In this document: positions 17,334 through 27,133 of the stretch, piece after piece
Layout: each line of letters opens with the position of its first letter
Position numbering within the stretch: position 1 is the stretch's first letter
NCBI GenBank assembly: GCA_032881465.1
Contig: CP126168.1
Coordinates: 806,001 to 870,000, forward strand
Direction of reading: 5' to 3'
DNA: 64,000 bases
Source: Parvibaculaceae bacterium PLY_AMNH_Bact1
GTDB lineage: Bacteria > Pseudomonadota > Alphaproteobacteria > Parvibaculales > Parvibaculaceae
Position numbers and translations under genes: made by a program
Notes under the pieces: generated by a model
Told to the model about the DNA's origin: nothing
Database searches by the model: none
Seen by the model: the letters and a program-made list of their open reading frames with translations, nothing else

Positions 17334-18215
17334 ATGGTCAAAAAAACACTTATCAATGCTATTCCCCACAAAGGTCTCCGAGAACGTCTGCTTGATCGGA
17401 TCGACCCTGATGTCTCTGTTGTTCCCGTGGTTCGTCTTACCGGTGTGATCGCTTCCTCCGGTCCGCTGCGCGAAGGGCTTAACTTGTCCGGTGTTGCAGG
17501 TGATCTCGAAGCTGCCTTTAAGACCCGGGACGCAAAGGCTGTCGCGCTGGTGATTAATTCGCCTGGCGGATCACCGGTTCAGTCTTCGCTAATTTTCAAG
17601 CGCATTCGGGCGCTGGCAGAAGAACATGACCTACCAGTCCTTGCCTTTGTTGAAGATGTCGCAGCGTCGGGCGGATATATGATTGCTTGTGCGGCAGATG
17701 AAATTTTCGCTGACGAACATTCCGTGGTCGGTTCCATTGGTGTGGTGAGTGCCGGTTTTGGTTTCTCCAAACTCATTGAGAAACTCGGCGTTGAGCGTCG
17801 TGTCCACACAGCAGGCGAAAGCAAGGCCATGCTGGACCCGTTCAAGCCCGAAGACCCGGAAGAAGTTGCGCGTCTTGAGGCGCTTCAGGAAGAAGTCCAT
17901 AAGGGCTTCAAAGACCTTGTGCGCACGGCCCGTGGTGACAAGCTTGAGGGCGATGAAAAGCAGCTCTTTTCTGGCGAGTTCTGGGTCGCGACTCAGGGAA
18001 TTAAGTATGGGCTGGTTGATGGCATAGGAGATCTGCGTGCCGTCACCCGCGAAAAATATGGCGAAAAAGTCCGTCTGCGTCTCATCGGCGGACCGCGTCC
18101 CTGGTGGCGCCGCAGACCCGGTATTGTCGGCGAGCTTCCAGATACTGGTAACTTCGCGACAGATTTGCTGGGTGCGATGGAAGCCCGTTCCCTTTGGTCA
18201 CGGTTTGGTCTCTGA
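17334..18215 (+). CDS. S49-family signal-peptide-peptidase-like protease (SppA/SohB type)
   Basis: A 293-residue Ser-Lys protease that in relatives degrades signal peptides or membrane fragments. INSPGGSPVQSS forms the oxyanion region. The nucleophile Ser is in FVEDVAASGGYMIACAA (about residue 110) and the general-base Lys in HTAGESKAMLDPF (about residue 163). No clear N-terminal transmembrane segment is visible, so it is either soluble or peripherally attached. The C-terminal GGPRPWWRRRPG is basic. It lies 30 bp after the methyltransferase gene and ends the unit. Confidence 0.92.
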   Translation: MVKKTLINAIPHKGLRERLLDRIDPDVSVVPVVRLTGVIASSGPLREGLNLSGVAGDLEAAFKTRDAKAVALVINSPGGSPVQSSLIFKRIRALAEEHDLPVLAFVEDVAASGGYMIACAADEIFADEHSVVGSIGVVSAGFGFSKLIEKLGVERRVHTAGESKAMLDPFKPEDPEEVARLEALQEEVHKGFKDLVRTARGDKLEGDEKQLFSGEFWVATQGIKYGLVDGIGDLRAVTREKYGEKVRLRLIGGPRPWWRRRPGIVGELPDTGNFATDLLGAMEARSLWSRFGL

Positions 18216-18224
18216 CGGCAGGTT

Positions 18225-18632
18225 CTACTCTGCAGCCTGCCAGTTTGCCCAAGTCACGATGGCCCAATATAGAGTGAGCACTGCAAAGAACACCGTGTCC
18301 ATTTTGAGCGGCGACAGCCAGCGCTCGGCGCTCCCCTCGCTGAGCAGTACCTGAACATGAACCGAGGTGACGATGGCAAGCCCGAGCGTCAATGCAAGTG
18401 CCAGCATCCTCTGAGAAGACGGCCCGGGCGGGGCAATGCCGGCGGCCAGAAGCAGCAGGGCAACGATCACCATCCAGCTGCCAACAAAGCGAAAGCTGTC
18501 TATGCCGGTTGCATGGGCATCCGCGCTTGCAAGATATCGCGTCGCCCAATCTGGAGCAGAAATGAGTAGCCAGACGGCCAGAACGCCTATAGCGGCTCCT
18601 GTGATCAGACTTGCGACCTGAAATTTGAACAT
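18225..18632 (-). CDS. Four-helix membrane protein, unknown
   Basis: A 135-residue integral membrane protein. Hydrophobic segments lie at about residues 5-25, 48-66, 76-96 and 110-130. Charged residues are few. I do not recognise a family. GGAGG precedes the ATG at 18632 at good spacing, which supports translation. It is on the opposite strand to the S49 peptidase, ending 9 bp from it, and divergent from the small gene at 18749. Confidence 0.7.
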   Translation of the reverse strand: MFKFQVASLITGAAIGVLAVWLLISAPDWATRYLASADAHATGIDSFRFVGSWMVIVALLLLAAGIAPPGPSSQRMLALALTLGLAIVTSVHVQVLLSEGSAERWLSPLKMDTVFFAVLTLYWAIVTWANWQAAE

Positions 18633-18748
18633 TTGCGCCTCCGCCCCAATTTGGCCTTATCTACTGTAAAAGACTAAGATAGAAAGCCAATATTGGCACG
18701 TGATCTTTCATCCGCTCTTAAGCGCTATTCTCCGTCGGAGGCAGAACA

Positions 18749-18943
18749 ATGAATGATATTGTGGTCACCGGGCTCATTATGGCAGGTGTCTATGGCATCT
18801 CGAAGCTTGTGAAAAAATACCGGGAAAAAATGCGCACGCGTATTGAAGAGCAAGCCGAGCCCATGACGGCACAGGAGCCTCGAAATCTTGGAACGCTGGA
18901 GCGGGCGCCTGACGGTAGCTTCGCGCCAGAACAATCACGCTAG
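18749..18943 (+). CDS. Small single-pass membrane protein, unknown
   Basis: A 64-residue protein. Residues about 3-20 are hydrophobic (IVVTGLIMAGVYGISKL) and are followed by a basic stretch KKYREKMRTR, so the N terminus is probably a membrane anchor with the tail in the cytoplasm. A strong ribosome-binding site CGGAGG lies upstream. Small proteins of this size are often found near the S49 peptidase and glyQ in related genomes. No function can be read from it. Confidence 0.7.
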   Translation: MNDIVVTGLIMAGVYGISKLVKKYREKMRTRIEEQAEPMTAQEPRNLGTLERAPDGSFAPEQSR

Positions 18944-18987
18944 GCTACATGTGTGGCTGAGTACCCGACACTAAGTAAGGAAGCCGC

Positions 18988-19776
18988 ATGTTAGACAATC
19001 TGTTTTCGATGAAAGACAAAGTGTGTGTTGTTACCGGCGGCTCCCGAGGTCTGGGGCGGGCGATGGCAGAAGCTTATCTGCAGGCGGGTGCCTCCCGGAT
19101 CTACATTACAGCCCGCAAAGCGGATGCCTGCGAGCAGGCGGCGGAAGAACTCTCAAGCGTGACCAGCCATGGCGCGTGCATTGCGATTCCCTGCAACCTG
19201 AGCACGACCGACGAGATCGCGCGTTTTGGCGATGCGATAGCTGAGCGGGAGCAAGCAATCGACACTCTGGTCAACAATGCAGGCGCCGCCTGGGAAGCAC
19301 CGTTTGATCAGTTTCCGGAGAACGGCTGGGACAAGGTGCTGGACCTCAACACCAAAACACCTTTCTTTCTGACCCAGAAGCTGTTGCCTCAGCTTAAGGC
19401 CGCAGCCTCAGCAAACGGTGATGCCTCGGTTATCAATACCGGGTCTATCGCTGGCATTAAGGGAGATTCATCGAATACCTTTAGCTATGCGACGTCCAAA
19501 GCAGCGGTTCATCAGCTCACACGGAACATGGCTTTTGCCCTTGCCGACGATAAGGTCAGGGTCAATGCGATTGCGCCGGGTCGCTTCCATTCCAAAATGA
19601 CTGAGGTCTTTGAGAACAATTCAGAACAGTTCGAGGCTGAGAAGCGTGCCATCCCGCTTCACCGCTGGGGTCATGATGAAGACATTATGGGGATCGCCCT
19701 GCTGCTCGCGAGCCGGGCGGGCGCCTTTATCACGGGCGAAATCATCACTGTGGATGGTGGGACCACGCTGATCTGA
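18988..19776 (+). CDS. Short-chain dehydrogenase/reductase
   Basis: A classical SDR of 262 aa. The NAD(P)-binding motif is VVTGGSRGLGRAMAEAY (residues about 14-30) with TARKAD at the end of the second strand, and NNAG is in VNNAGAAWE. The catalytic Ser is in INTGSIAGI and Tyr-Lys in FSYATSKAAVHQLTRN. The C terminus GEIITVDGGTTLI is typical of the FabG-like group. An Arg after the second strand suggests NADP. AAGGAAG precedes the ATG. Substrate unknown. It precedes glyQ on the same strand but a terminator-like hairpin lies between. Confidence 0.9.
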   Translation: MLDNLFSMKDKVCVVTGGSRGLGRAMAEAYLQAGASRIYITARKADACEQAAEELSSVTSHGACIAIPCNLSTTDEIARFGDAIAEREQAIDTLVNNAGAAWEAPFDQFPENGWDKVLDLNTKTPFFLTQKLLPQLKAAASANGDASVINTGSIAGIKGDSSNTFSYATSKAAVHQLTRNMAFALADDKVRVNAIAPGRFHSKMTEVFENNSEQFEAEKRAIPLHRWGHDEDIMGIALLLASRAGAFITGEIITVDGGTTLI

Positions 19777-19832
19777 CAGCGTTGGGCACAAACCGCAATG
19801 AGAGCCTCAGGCTCCGAAGCGTCGCCAGCTTG

Positions 19833-19853
19833 ACCGGGTGAGCCCCACCCGGT
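19833..19853 (+). terminator. Hairpin after SDR, probable terminator
   Basis: A perfect 8-bp GC-rich stem ACCGGGTG/CACCCGGT (19833-19840 with 19846-19853) and a 5-nt loop, 57 bp after the SDR stop. There is no clear T tract, so termination is likely but not certain. Confidence 0.5.
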
Positions 19854-19898
19854 TACTTTGCGCCCGCTTTCAGGGTTTTCCTTTAGATTCTGGGGGTT

Positions 19899-19946
19899 AG
19901 AGCGTTTCCAGGCGCAGTTGCATGACTTCGCCATCCGGGAACGCGC
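19899..19946. repeat. Dispersed palindromic repeat, copy 2
   Basis: Arms GCGTTTCC (19902-19909) and GGGAACGC (19937-19944) in the leader of glyQ. One arm has a single change from the family consensus GGAAACGC. Confidence 0.7.
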
Positions 19947-19991
19947 CAAGCAAGAGTTCAGGGTATTTCCGTCATTTTCTGAGAGTACGTC

Positions 19992-20918
19992 ATGTCCAGC
20001 CCAGCCGGTTCCGCAGACAAGATCCGGAACACGTCTTTCCAGTCGCTCATTCTGACCCTTCAGAACTATTGGGCCGATTATGGTTGTGTGATCCTGCAGC
20101 CTTATGATGTGGAAATGGGCGCAGGCACCTTTCACCCGGCAACGACGCTCCGCTCTCTGGGACCAAAGCACTGGAACGCTGCCTATGTGCAGCCCTCGCG
20201 TCGCCCAACTGACGGCCGCTATGGCGATAATCCAAACCGCTTCCAACACTATTATCAGTTTCAGGTCATGCTGAAGCCAAGCCCGGAGAACATTCAGGAG
20301 CTGTATCTGGAAAGCCTCTATGCGCTCGGCATTGACCCCAAAAATCATGACATCCGCTTTGTGGAAGATGATTGGGAAAGCCCGACGCTGGGTGCCTGGG
20401 GGCTTGGCTGGGAAGTCTGGTGCGATGGCATGGAAGTCTCGCAGTTCACTTATTTCCAGCAGGTCGGTGGTTTTGACTGCTCGCCTGTCGCAGGAGAGCT
20501 CACCTATGGCCTCGAGCGTCTCGCCATGTATGTGCAGGGCGTCGACAATGGCTATGAGCTGAACTTCAACGGCCAGGAAGGCGACAAGAAGGTTACCTGG
20601 GGCGACGTCTATCACCAGAACGAAGTACAGTTTTCTCACTACAATTTTAATGCTGCAAACACGGACATTCTCTTCCGGCATTTTGAAGATGCAGAGAAGG
20701 AGTGCGCCGCACTCCTTGAGTATGATCCACCTCTTGCCCAACCGGCCTATGACCAGTGCATCAAGGCCAGCCATGCGTTCAACTTACTGGACGCACGCGG
20801 TGTGATATCGGTGACGGAGCGCCAGGCCTATATCGGCCGCGTGCGCACGCTCGCCAAAGCCTGTTGTGAGGCTTATCTCAAGACGCCTCAAGCCGGTGCA
20901 GAGGAGGGCGCAGCATGA
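19992..20918 (+). CDS. glyQ: Glycyl-tRNA synthetase alpha subunit
   Basis: The catalytic alpha subunit of the bacterial alpha2-beta2 glycyl-tRNA synthetase; with GlyS it charges tRNA-Gly. Class II aminoacylation-core segments are clear: [58 protein letters not shown] and [13 protein letters not shown]. Length 308 aa is normal. The sequence before LILTLQNYW is a few residues longer than in many homologues. The ribosome-binding site is weak. It lies 130 bp upstream of glyS, with a large inverted repeat between the two genes. Confidence 0.97.
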   Translation: MSSPAGSADKIRNTSFQSLILTLQNYWADYGCVILQPYDVEMGAGTFHPATTLRSLGPKHWNAAYVQPSRRPTDGRYGDNPNRFQHYYQFQVMLKPSPENIQELYLESLYALGIDPKNHDIRFVEDDWESPTLGAWGLGWEVWCDGMEVSQFTYFQQVGGFDCSPVAGELTYGLERLAMYVQGVDNGYELNFNGQEGDKKVTWGDVYHQNEVQFSHYNFNAANTDILFRHFEDAEKECAALLEYDPPLAQPAYDQCIKASHAFNLLDARGVISVTERQAYIGRVRTLAKACCEAYLKTPQAGAEEGAA

Positions 20919-20925
20919 GTCATCT

Positions 20926-21035
20926 CCATCACCTTCATGCTGAGGAGGCCCCGCAGGGGCCGTCTCGAAGCATTCTTTCTGTCGCCATCCTTCGAGACGC
21001 GGTTTCACCGCTCCTCAGGATGAGGAATGTGATGG
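20926..21035. repeat. Long inverted repeat between glyQ and glyS
   Basis: Two copies of an alphaproteobacterial palindromic element face each other. The left arm (20926-20973) contains TGCTGAGGAGGCC and CCGTCTCGAAGCAT. The right arm (20986-21035) is close to its reverse complement, with CATCCTTCGAGACG and CTCCTCAGGATGAGG. The left arm has its own hairpin GGCCCC-GCA-GGGGCC (20947-20961). The outer ends are CCATCAC and GTGATGG. The right arm ends against the glyS ribosome-binding site. Confidence 0.85.
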
Positions 21036-21048
21036 GAGGAATGTTCTA

Positions 21049-23082
21049 ATGGCCGATCTTCTGCTCGAACTTTTCTCTGAAGAAATTCCAGCCCGCATGC
21101 AAAAGCGGGCGTCTGAAGACCTGCAAAAACTGGTGATCGATGCTCTGGCCAAAGAGGAAGTCTTTGGAGAAGGTGCCCGTGCCTTCGCAACGCCGCGCCG
21201 ATTGACGCTCGCTATCTCCGGTCTGCCGGCACGTCAGCAGGACCGCAAGGAAGAACGCAAAGGTCCCCGTGTCGGTGCGCCTGAAAAGGCTATGGAAGGC
21301 TTCTTGAAATCGACCGGTCTGACGCTGGATCAATGTGAGACCCGGGAAGACAAGAAGGGCGAGTTTTATGTCGCCGTGATTGAAAAGACGGGCCGCAGTA
21401 CCGGCGAGCTGATCGCGGAGATTGTGCCTGATGTGATCCGGAACTTCCCTTGGCCAAAAAGCATGCGGTGGGGCACCGGGACGCTGCGCTGGGTGCGTCC
21501 GCTTCATTCCATTGTGTGTACTTTGGACGGTGAGGTGGTCCCGTTTGAAATCGACGGCATCAAGTCGGGTGACACGACCTATGGTCACCGCTTTATGGGG
21601 CCAGAGGCGATCAAGGTCCGCACCTTTGACGATTATGTGGAAAAGCTAGAGCGCCAGAAGGTCATGCTCGACCCAGAGGCCCGAGCCGCCCACATTCTCG
21701 AAGATGCCAAAAACCTGGCGCATGGTCAGAACCTGGAACTGATCGACGACGAGGCATTGCTGCATGAAGTGGCAGGCCTTGTGGAATGGCCAACGACGCT
21801 CATGGGCGCCATTGATGATGAGTTCATGGAAATCCCGCAGGAAGTGCTCACCTCCACCATGCGCGCAAACCAGAAATATCTGGCGCTGAAAGACCCAAAG
21901 ACAGGGAACTTTGCCCCGCGCTTTATCGTGGTCTCAAACATCGAGCCCGCAGACGGCGGCGCAGCCGTGATCAACGGCAATGAACGTGTCCTGCGCGCCC
22001 GTTTTGCTGACGCCCGTTTCCTCTGGGATCAGGACAAGAAACACACACTCGAGGACTTTGCGAAGAAACTCGATCAGGTTGTCTTCCACGCAAAACTGGG
22101 TTCCGTTGCTGAGAAGGCCGAACGCATTTCCAAGCTGGCGGGTGAGCTCGCAAGCATCACCGGCGCGGACAGAGCAAAAGCAGAACTCGCCGGGCGCCTG
22201 TCCAAAGCCGACCTCGTCTCGGGCATGGTCTACGAATTCCCGGACCTGCAAGGCACCATCGGCCAATATTATGCGCTGGCGGATGGTCTGGACGCGGAAG
22301 TAGCTGACGCCATTGCCCAGCACTACCAGCCGCAGGGCCCATCGGACGATGTGCCGAAAGGATCGGTGGCGCAGGCTGTGGCACTTGCTGACAAGCTTGA
22401 CACGCTTGTGGGGTTCTGGGCGATTGATGAAAAGCCAACCGGCTCCAAAGATCCGTTTGCCCTTCGCCGCGCAGCTCTTGGCATCATCCGAATGGTTCTT
22501 GAAGCCGAATTGCGTTTGCCGCTTCTTTCTGTGCTCTCGAATAACAAAGAACAGAATGATGATCTTCTTTCCTTCTTTGCTGATCGGCTGAAGATTTACC
22601 TTCGTGATCAAGGGGTCAAATATGACTTGGTCGATGCAGTGTTTGCGCTATCCAATCAAGACGACCTTTTGCTTGTTAAACGTCGTGTCGAAGCCCTAGC
22701 GGATTTCCTAAAGACCGACGATGGTGCGAACCTTCTGGCGGGCGCTAAACGCGCGGCCAATATCCTGCGCATTGAAGAAAAGAAGGACAAAGCGACTTAT
22801 TCGGGTGCACCGGACACCGCTCTTTTCGAATCGGATGAGGAAAAGACCCTTGCCGCTGAAATTAATGTCGCACGCGATGCAGCTGCAAAAGCGGTAGCGA
22901 AAGAAGATTTCGCAGGCGCCATGGCAGCACTTGCGAAGTTGCGTGGACCCGTCGATGCCTTTTTCGAAAAGGTCACGGTGAACTCAGAGGATGACAAGGT
23001 CCGCGAAAACCGCTTAAAGCTCCTCGCAGAAATCAGAACCGCGCTTCATGGCGTGGCCGACTTCTCCAAAATCGAAGGGTGA
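21049..23082 (+). CDS. glyS: Glycyl-tRNA synthetase beta subunit
   Basis: The tRNA-binding beta subunit of heterotetrameric glycyl-tRNA synthetase. The N terminus [18 protein letters not shown] is diagnostic, with [14 protein letters not shown] and [20 protein letters not shown] further on. The HD-like region and a C-terminal anticodon-binding domain follow, ending in a short DALR-type helical segment. Length 677 aa is normal. GGGAGGA at 21034-21040 is the ribosome-binding site, adjoining the inverted repeat. ppdK follows 80 bp later, an order common in Rhizobiales. Confidence 0.97.
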   Translation: MADLLLELFSEEIPARMQKRASEDLQKLVIDALAKEEVFGEGARAFATPRRLTLAISGLPARQQDRKEERKGPRVGAPEKAMEGFLKSTGLTLDQCETREDKKGEFYVAVIEKTGRSTGELIAEIVPDVIRNFPWPKSMRWGTGTLRWVRPLHSIVCTLDGEVVPFEIDGIKSGDTTYGHRFMGPEAIKVRTFDDYVEKLERQKVMLDPEARAAHILEDAKNLAHGQNLELIDDEALLHEVAGLVEWPTTLMGAIDDEFMEIPQEVLTSTMRANQKYLALKDPKTGNFAPRFIVVSNIEPADGGAAVINGNERVLRARFADARFLWDQDKKHTLEDFAKKLDQVVFHAKLGSVAEKAERISKLAGELASITGADRAKAELAGRLSKADLVSGMVYEFPDLQGTIGQYYALADGLDAEVADAIAQHYQPQGPSDDVPKGSVAQAVALADKLDTLVGFWAIDEKPTGSKDPFALRRAALGIIRMVLEAELRLPLLSVLSNNKEQNDDLLSFFADRLKIYLRDQGVKYDLVDAVFALSNQDDLLLVKRRVEALADFLKTDDGANLLAGAKRAANILRIEEKKDKATYSGAPDTALFESDEEKTLAAEINVARDAAAKAVAKEDFAGAMAALAKLRGPVDAFFEKVTVNSEDDKVRENRLKLLAEIRTALHGVADFSKIEG

Positions 23083-23161
23083 TCTGCGGCGCTTTTTAGC
23101 GCATCCTTTGACTTGAACTTTTCTGCCTCCGGCATGTGAGGCCAAACGGAAAGCGATACGC

Positions 23162-25837
23162 ATGACCGGTTCGACGAAGTGGGTGTATGGGTTTGGCGGC
23201 GGCAGTGCCGAGGGCGATGCGACTTTGCGAGAGCTTCTGGGCGGCAAGGGCGCCAATCTCGCCGAAATGGCAAACCTCGGACTTCCGGTCCCGCCGGGCT
23301 TCACCATCACCACAGAAGTCTGTACGGCATTCTACAAGAATGACCGGTCCTATCCTGAGGGCATGAAAGCCCAAGTCGAAGCCGCTCTCGCAGAAGTCGC
23401 GAAAGTGGTGGGCACTGACTTCGGCAAGCCTGAAAATCCGCTTCTTGTATCGGTTCGCTCCGGCGGACGGGCCTCCATGCCCGGCATGATGGATACGGTG
23501 CTGAACCTCGGGCTCAATGACGCAACTGTCGCAGGCCTCGCTGCCAAGGCAAATGATGAACGTTTTGCCTATGACAGCTATCGTCGCTTCATCCAGATGT
23601 ACTCCGATGTGGTGCTGGGTGTGGAGCACCATAACTTCGAGGAAATCCTCGACATCTACAAAGAAGAAAACGAGTACTATCTCGACACGGATCTTGATGC
23701 CGCCGACTGGAAAGACGTGATCGGGCGCTACAAGGCATTGGTTGAAGAAGAACTCGACGAACCCTTCCCACAGGATGTGAACGAACAGTTGTGGGGCGCC
23801 ATCGACGCGGTCTTTGGCTCCTGGCAGAACGCCCGCGCTGCCACCTATCGCCGTCTCCACAACATTCCCGACGAATGGGGCACAGCGGTGAATATTCAGG
23901 CCATGGTCTTCGGCAATATGGGCGACACATCTGCGACCGGTGTGGCCTTTACCCGGAATCCCTCTACTGGCGACAAGTCTTTCTATGGCGAGTTTCTGGT
24001 AAACGCCCAGGGCGAGGATGTTGTGGCCGGTATCCGTACACCGCAGCACCTCACAAAGCTTGCCCGTGAAGAAAGCGGCGAAACGGCTCCTTCCATGGAA
24101 GAGGTGATGCCGGGCGTTTATGGCGAATTGGTCGAGGTTTATAAAAACCTCGAAAGCCACTATCGCGACATGCAGGACCTGGAATTCACTGTCCAGGAAG
24201 GCAAACTCTGGATGCTGCAGACCCGCAGCGGCAAGCGCACAGCCAAAGCCGCGATCAAGATAGCGGTCGATATGGCATCCGAAGGTCTCATCACCCGCGA
24301 AGAAGCCGTAACAAGAGTTGATCCTGCATCGCTTGATCAACTGCTCCACCCAACGATTGATCCGAATGCTGAGCGCGACGTGGTTGCGACAGGCCTGCCC
24401 GCATCACCTGGCGCTGCGTCCGGTGAGATTGTTTTCTCATCGGAAGAAGCCGGCGCGCTGAAGGCGCAAGGCCGCGACGTTATCCTTGTCCGCGTAGAGA
24501 CAAGCCCGGAAGACATTCACGGCATGCACTCAGCCGTGGCAATCCTGACAACACGCGGCGGCATGACAAGCCACGCTGCCGTTGTGGCACGGGGCATGGG
24601 GACACCCTGTGTGTCCGGCGCAGGCACAGTCAAAATTGATTACGTCGCGGAGACCATGGTGAGCCTCGGCGAGAAGTTCTCCAAGGGTGACGTGATTACA
24701 GTCGATGGGTCGACGGGCCAGATTATGCGTGGCGCCATGCCCATGCTGCAGCCCGAACTCTCCGGCGACTTCAGCACGCTTATGGGCTGGGCCGACGAAG
24801 CCCGCCGCATGACCGTGCGCGCCAATGCAGAAACACCTGAGGATGCCCGCGTTGCCCGTGAGTTTGGCGCTGAGGGCATTGGCCTCTGCCGCACAGAACA
24901 TATGTTCTTCTCAGATGATCGTATTCTGGCCATGCGAGAGATGATCATTGCCGACGACCAGGCCGGCCGGCGCAAAGCGCTTGATAAAATCCTGCCAATG
25001 CAGCGAGAAGACTTCCGTCAGCTCTTCACCATCATGAGCGGGTTGCCGGTGACGATCCGTCTGCTTGATCCGCCGCTGCATGAATTCCTGCCCCACAGCG
25101 ACGAAGAAATTGCAGAAGTCGCCGAGGCTGCTGGCCTTTCTGCCGACAAGATGCGCCGTCGTCTGGTCGAGCTAACCGAAGCCAACCCGATGCTCGGTCA
25201 TCGTGGCTGCAGGCTCGGCATCACCTATCCTGAGATCTATGAGATGCAGGCCCGCGCCATCTTTGAGGCTGCGCTGGTCGCCGCTGAAGAGACAGGCGCT
25301 GCTGTGATCCCTGAAGTGATGGTGCCGCTTGTGGCTACCAAGGCGGAGCTTGAATATCTGAAAGAGCGGCTCATTGCTGTTGGTGACGCCGTCGCAGCAG
25401 AAAAGAACAAGCCGTTGGAATATCAGGTCGGCACCATGATTGAGCTGCCCCGTGCAGCGCTCCGTGCAGGTGAGATTGCCCATGCCGCGGAATTCTTCTC
25501 TTTTGGCACCAATGACCTCACCCAGACCACATACGGGATCAGCCGGGATGATTCGGCCAACTTCCTGAAAGACTATCTGGGCAAGGGCATCGTCCCGGCA
25601 GACCCATTTGTCTCGCTCGACCAGGAAGGGGTGGGCGAATTGGTCCAGATCGCCGCTGAGCGGGGCAGAGCCACCCGTCCGGACATCAAGCTTGGGATCT
25701 GTGGGGAGCATGGGGGCGACCCAGCATCGGTGCATTTCTGCGAGGGGGCAGGGCTACATTACGTTTCCTGCTCGCCCTACAGAGTTCCTATTGCCCGTCT
25801 GGCGGCCGCCCAGGCAGCACAGAAGGCCAGCGGGTAA
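23162..25837 (+). CDS. ppdK: Pyruvate, phosphate dikinase
   Basis: Interconverts pyruvate, ATP and phosphate with phosphoenolpyruvate, AMP and pyrophosphate. Domains in order: the ATP-grasp domain (GGKGANLAEMANLGLPVPPGF, VRSGGRASMPGMMDTVLNLG), the swivelling phospho-His domain with the catalytic His in GGMTSHAAVVARGMGTPCVSGAG (about residue 460), and the C-terminal PEP-binding TIM barrel ending in GICGEHGGDPASV and SCSPYRVPIARLAAAQ with the catalytic Cys. Length 891 aa, usual for bacterial PPDK. No PPDK regulatory protein is seen nearby. A weak hairpin follows at 25901-25924. Confidence 0.97.
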   Translation: MTGSTKWVYGFGGGSAEGDATLRELLGGKGANLAEMANLGLPVPPGFTITTEVCTAFYKNDRSYPEGMKAQVEAALAEVAKVVGTDFGKPENPLLVSVRSGGRASMPGMMDTVLNLGLNDATVAGLAAKANDERFAYDSYRRFIQMYSDVVLGVEHHNFEEILDIYKEENEYYLDTDLDAADWKDVIGRYKALVEEELDEPFPQDVNEQLWGAIDAVFGSWQNARAATYRRLHNIPDEWGTAVNIQAMVFGNMGDTSATGVAFTRNPSTGDKSFYGEFLVNAQGEDVVAGIRTPQHLTKLAREESGETAPSMEEVMPGVYGELVEVYKNLESHYRDMQDLEFTVQEGKLWMLQTRSGKRTAKAAIKIAVDMASEGLITREEAVTRVDPASLDQLLHPTIDPNAERDVVATGLPASPGAASGEIVFSSEEAGALKAQGRDVILVRVETSPEDIHGMHSAVAILTTRGGMTSHAAVVARGMGTPCVSGAGTVKIDYVAETMVSLGEKFSKGDVITVDGSTGQIMRGAMPMLQPELSGDFSTLMGWADEARRMTVRANAETPEDARVAREFGAEGIGLCRTEHMFFSDDRILAMREMIIADDQAGRRKALDKILPMQREDFRQLFTIMSGLPVTIRLLDPPLHEFLPHSDEEIAEVAEAAGLSADKMRRRLVELTEANPMLGHRGCRLGITYPEIYEMQARAIFEAALVAAEETGAAVIPEVMVPLVATKAELEYLKERLIAVGDAVAAEKNKPLEYQVGTMIELPRAALRAGEIAHAAEFFSFGTNDLTQTTYGISRDDSANFLKDYLGKGIVPADPFVSLDQEGVGELVQIAAERGRATRPDIKLGICGEHGGDPASVHFCEGAGLHYVSCSPYRVPIARLAAAQAAQKASG

Positions 25838-26366
25838 GCCTTCATCTGAGTCGCGGAAATTAGGCACAGCTTTCTAAAAACACCGGGTGACCAGCTGTCG
25901 CACACACCTGTGATGGCTTGTGTGATCGGCCTCTTTTTCACCCTGAATTTGGATGGGGTGTGATCCGAAAAAGCCAGTGGATTCAGTCACTTCGCGTGAG
26001 TGTTATGGTAAATATTTCATGTCACAGGATCGCCGCTGTTAACCATAATGTCGCTCGTTAAGCTTCTGTTTACCATGCCTGTGATTCCCTAATCCTATTG
26101 AAAAACAAGCGCTTAGGCTTATTTCGCCTGTGTGGCCGGGGCGTTATTGCCGGACCCAAAAGTTTATGATACTCCCCCGCCAACCTTGCTGACGGTTTGT
26201 CAGCCTGTATCGGGAGTTCCAGTGCTTCCGGCCTTGTAAGTGGCATAGGCATTGCTGAGTAAAAGCTAGATCGCGCCATCAAAGTTAAGCGCGGTCAATC
26301 TGAGACAAGAAGACCAACAAGGTACGGGCATGGGGCCCTGACCGGGACGAAAACGGACCAAAAGCG
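25838..26366. other. 529-bp gap without a gene
   Basis: No convincing coding frame. It holds a weak hairpin soon after ppdK (CACACA 25901-25906 with TGTGTG 25919-25924), GATTC methylation sites near 25979 and 26082, and a near-consensus CtrA box at 26058-26072. The right part is the presumed promoter region of the cell-wall hydrolase. Confidence 0.6.
26058..26072. promoter_or_regulatory. Possible CtrA box (one mismatch)
   Basis: TTAAGCTTCTGTTTA matches TTAA-N7-TTAA at seven of eight fixed positions. It is about 300 bp before the SleB-like hydrolase start. Distance and mismatch make it only a candidate. Confidence 0.3.
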
Positions 26367-27068
26367 ATGAACAAGCTCGCTCAATGGCTCGATATAGGAC
26401 ACTACGTCCGGGAACCTGCGCATCTCGCAGGGGGCCTGGCTGTGTCTGTTGTTCTGGCGTCTGTGTTCTGGGCAAACCTCGCAACAGCAACTGTTGATCC
26501 GGTTTCTGGACGCGATGGAAACCGCCTCGTCCTCTCCAGCTTCTCTGATCCTCAGTTGCTCGACCGGCCAACGCGGCTGACCGAGCTTGCAGAGCTTGAC
26601 CATCGTGCCAGTGTGGCAGCGACGCCGGTTAGAGCGCTCGGTGACAGAGCCCGTCGGTTGGAGCAGGAACGCCGGTGCCTTGCCGTTGGAATTTACTTTG
26701 AAGCTCGGGGTGAAAGCCATAGCGGCCAGGTCGCTGTTGCCGATGTCATCATGAACCGTGTTGCCTCAAAGGACTACCCCAACACGATTTGTGGCGTGGT
26801 GTTCCAGGGGTCCTATCGCCAGACAGGCTGTCAGTTCTCTTTCACCTGCGATGGGGAATCAGACCGGCCGCGTGACCTGAAGCCTTGGCGGAAAGCACAA
26901 CATGTCGCGAGCATGGTGACCATGCGTGATGACCGTGAACGTCAGCTTGCCGAGAACGTGCTGCATTATCATGCAGACTATGTGGACCCGGTTTGGGCAT
27001 CGCACATGTTTAAAGTTGCGAAAATTGGCCGCCACATTTTCTACACACGGACGCGGTCTAGTTCCTAA
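26367..27068 (+). CDS. Cell-wall hydrolase, SleB/Hydrolase_2 family
   Basis: A 233-residue protein predicted to cut peptidoglycan. An N-terminal hydrophobic segment at about residues 20-42 is a signal anchor or signal peptide. The Hydrolase_2 domain covers about residues 105-225. It has the catalytic-type Glu in CLAVGIYFEARGESHSGQ, then VADVIMNRVASKDYPNTICGVV and GCQFSFTCDG. Related SleB/CwlJ proteins act in spore cortex lysis, but in alphaproteobacteria such proteins serve ordinary wall turnover. It stands alone between ppdK and the convergent SDR pair. Confidence 0.9.
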   Translation: MNKLAQWLDIGHYVREPAHLAGGLAVSVVLASVFWANLATATVDPVSGRDGNRLVLSSFSDPQLLDRPTRLTELAELDHRASVAATPVRALGDRARRLEQERRCLAVGIYFEARGESHSGQVAVADVIMNRVASKDYPNTICGVVFQGSYRQTGCQFSFTCDGESDRPRDLKPWRKAQHVASMVTMRDDRERQLAENVLHYHADYVDPVWASHMFKVAKIGRHIFYTRTRSSS

Positions 27069-27133
27069 TCTTCTGATCGGCTTAATAACCAGTGTTTCTG
27101 CGCGTCGTTGACGCAGATCAATGAGGCAGCACT

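Noticed and set aside
19777-19991. Possible T-box riboswitch before glyQ
   Set aside because: T-boxes are not known in alphaproteobacteria, and no specifier stem or T-box core sequence was found. The region holds a terminator-like hairpin and a palindromic repeat.
19671-20774. A 367-codon open frame opposite glyQ and the SDR gene
   Set aside because: It spans two recognised genes and the gap between them on the opposite strand. It has no domain, and no ribosome-binding site was seen.
23096-24349. A 417-codon open frame antisense to ppdK
   Set aside because: It lies wholly opposite the strongly conserved ppdK gene (most of it inside ppdK), has no recognisable domain, and reflects the GC-rich codon pattern of the real gene.
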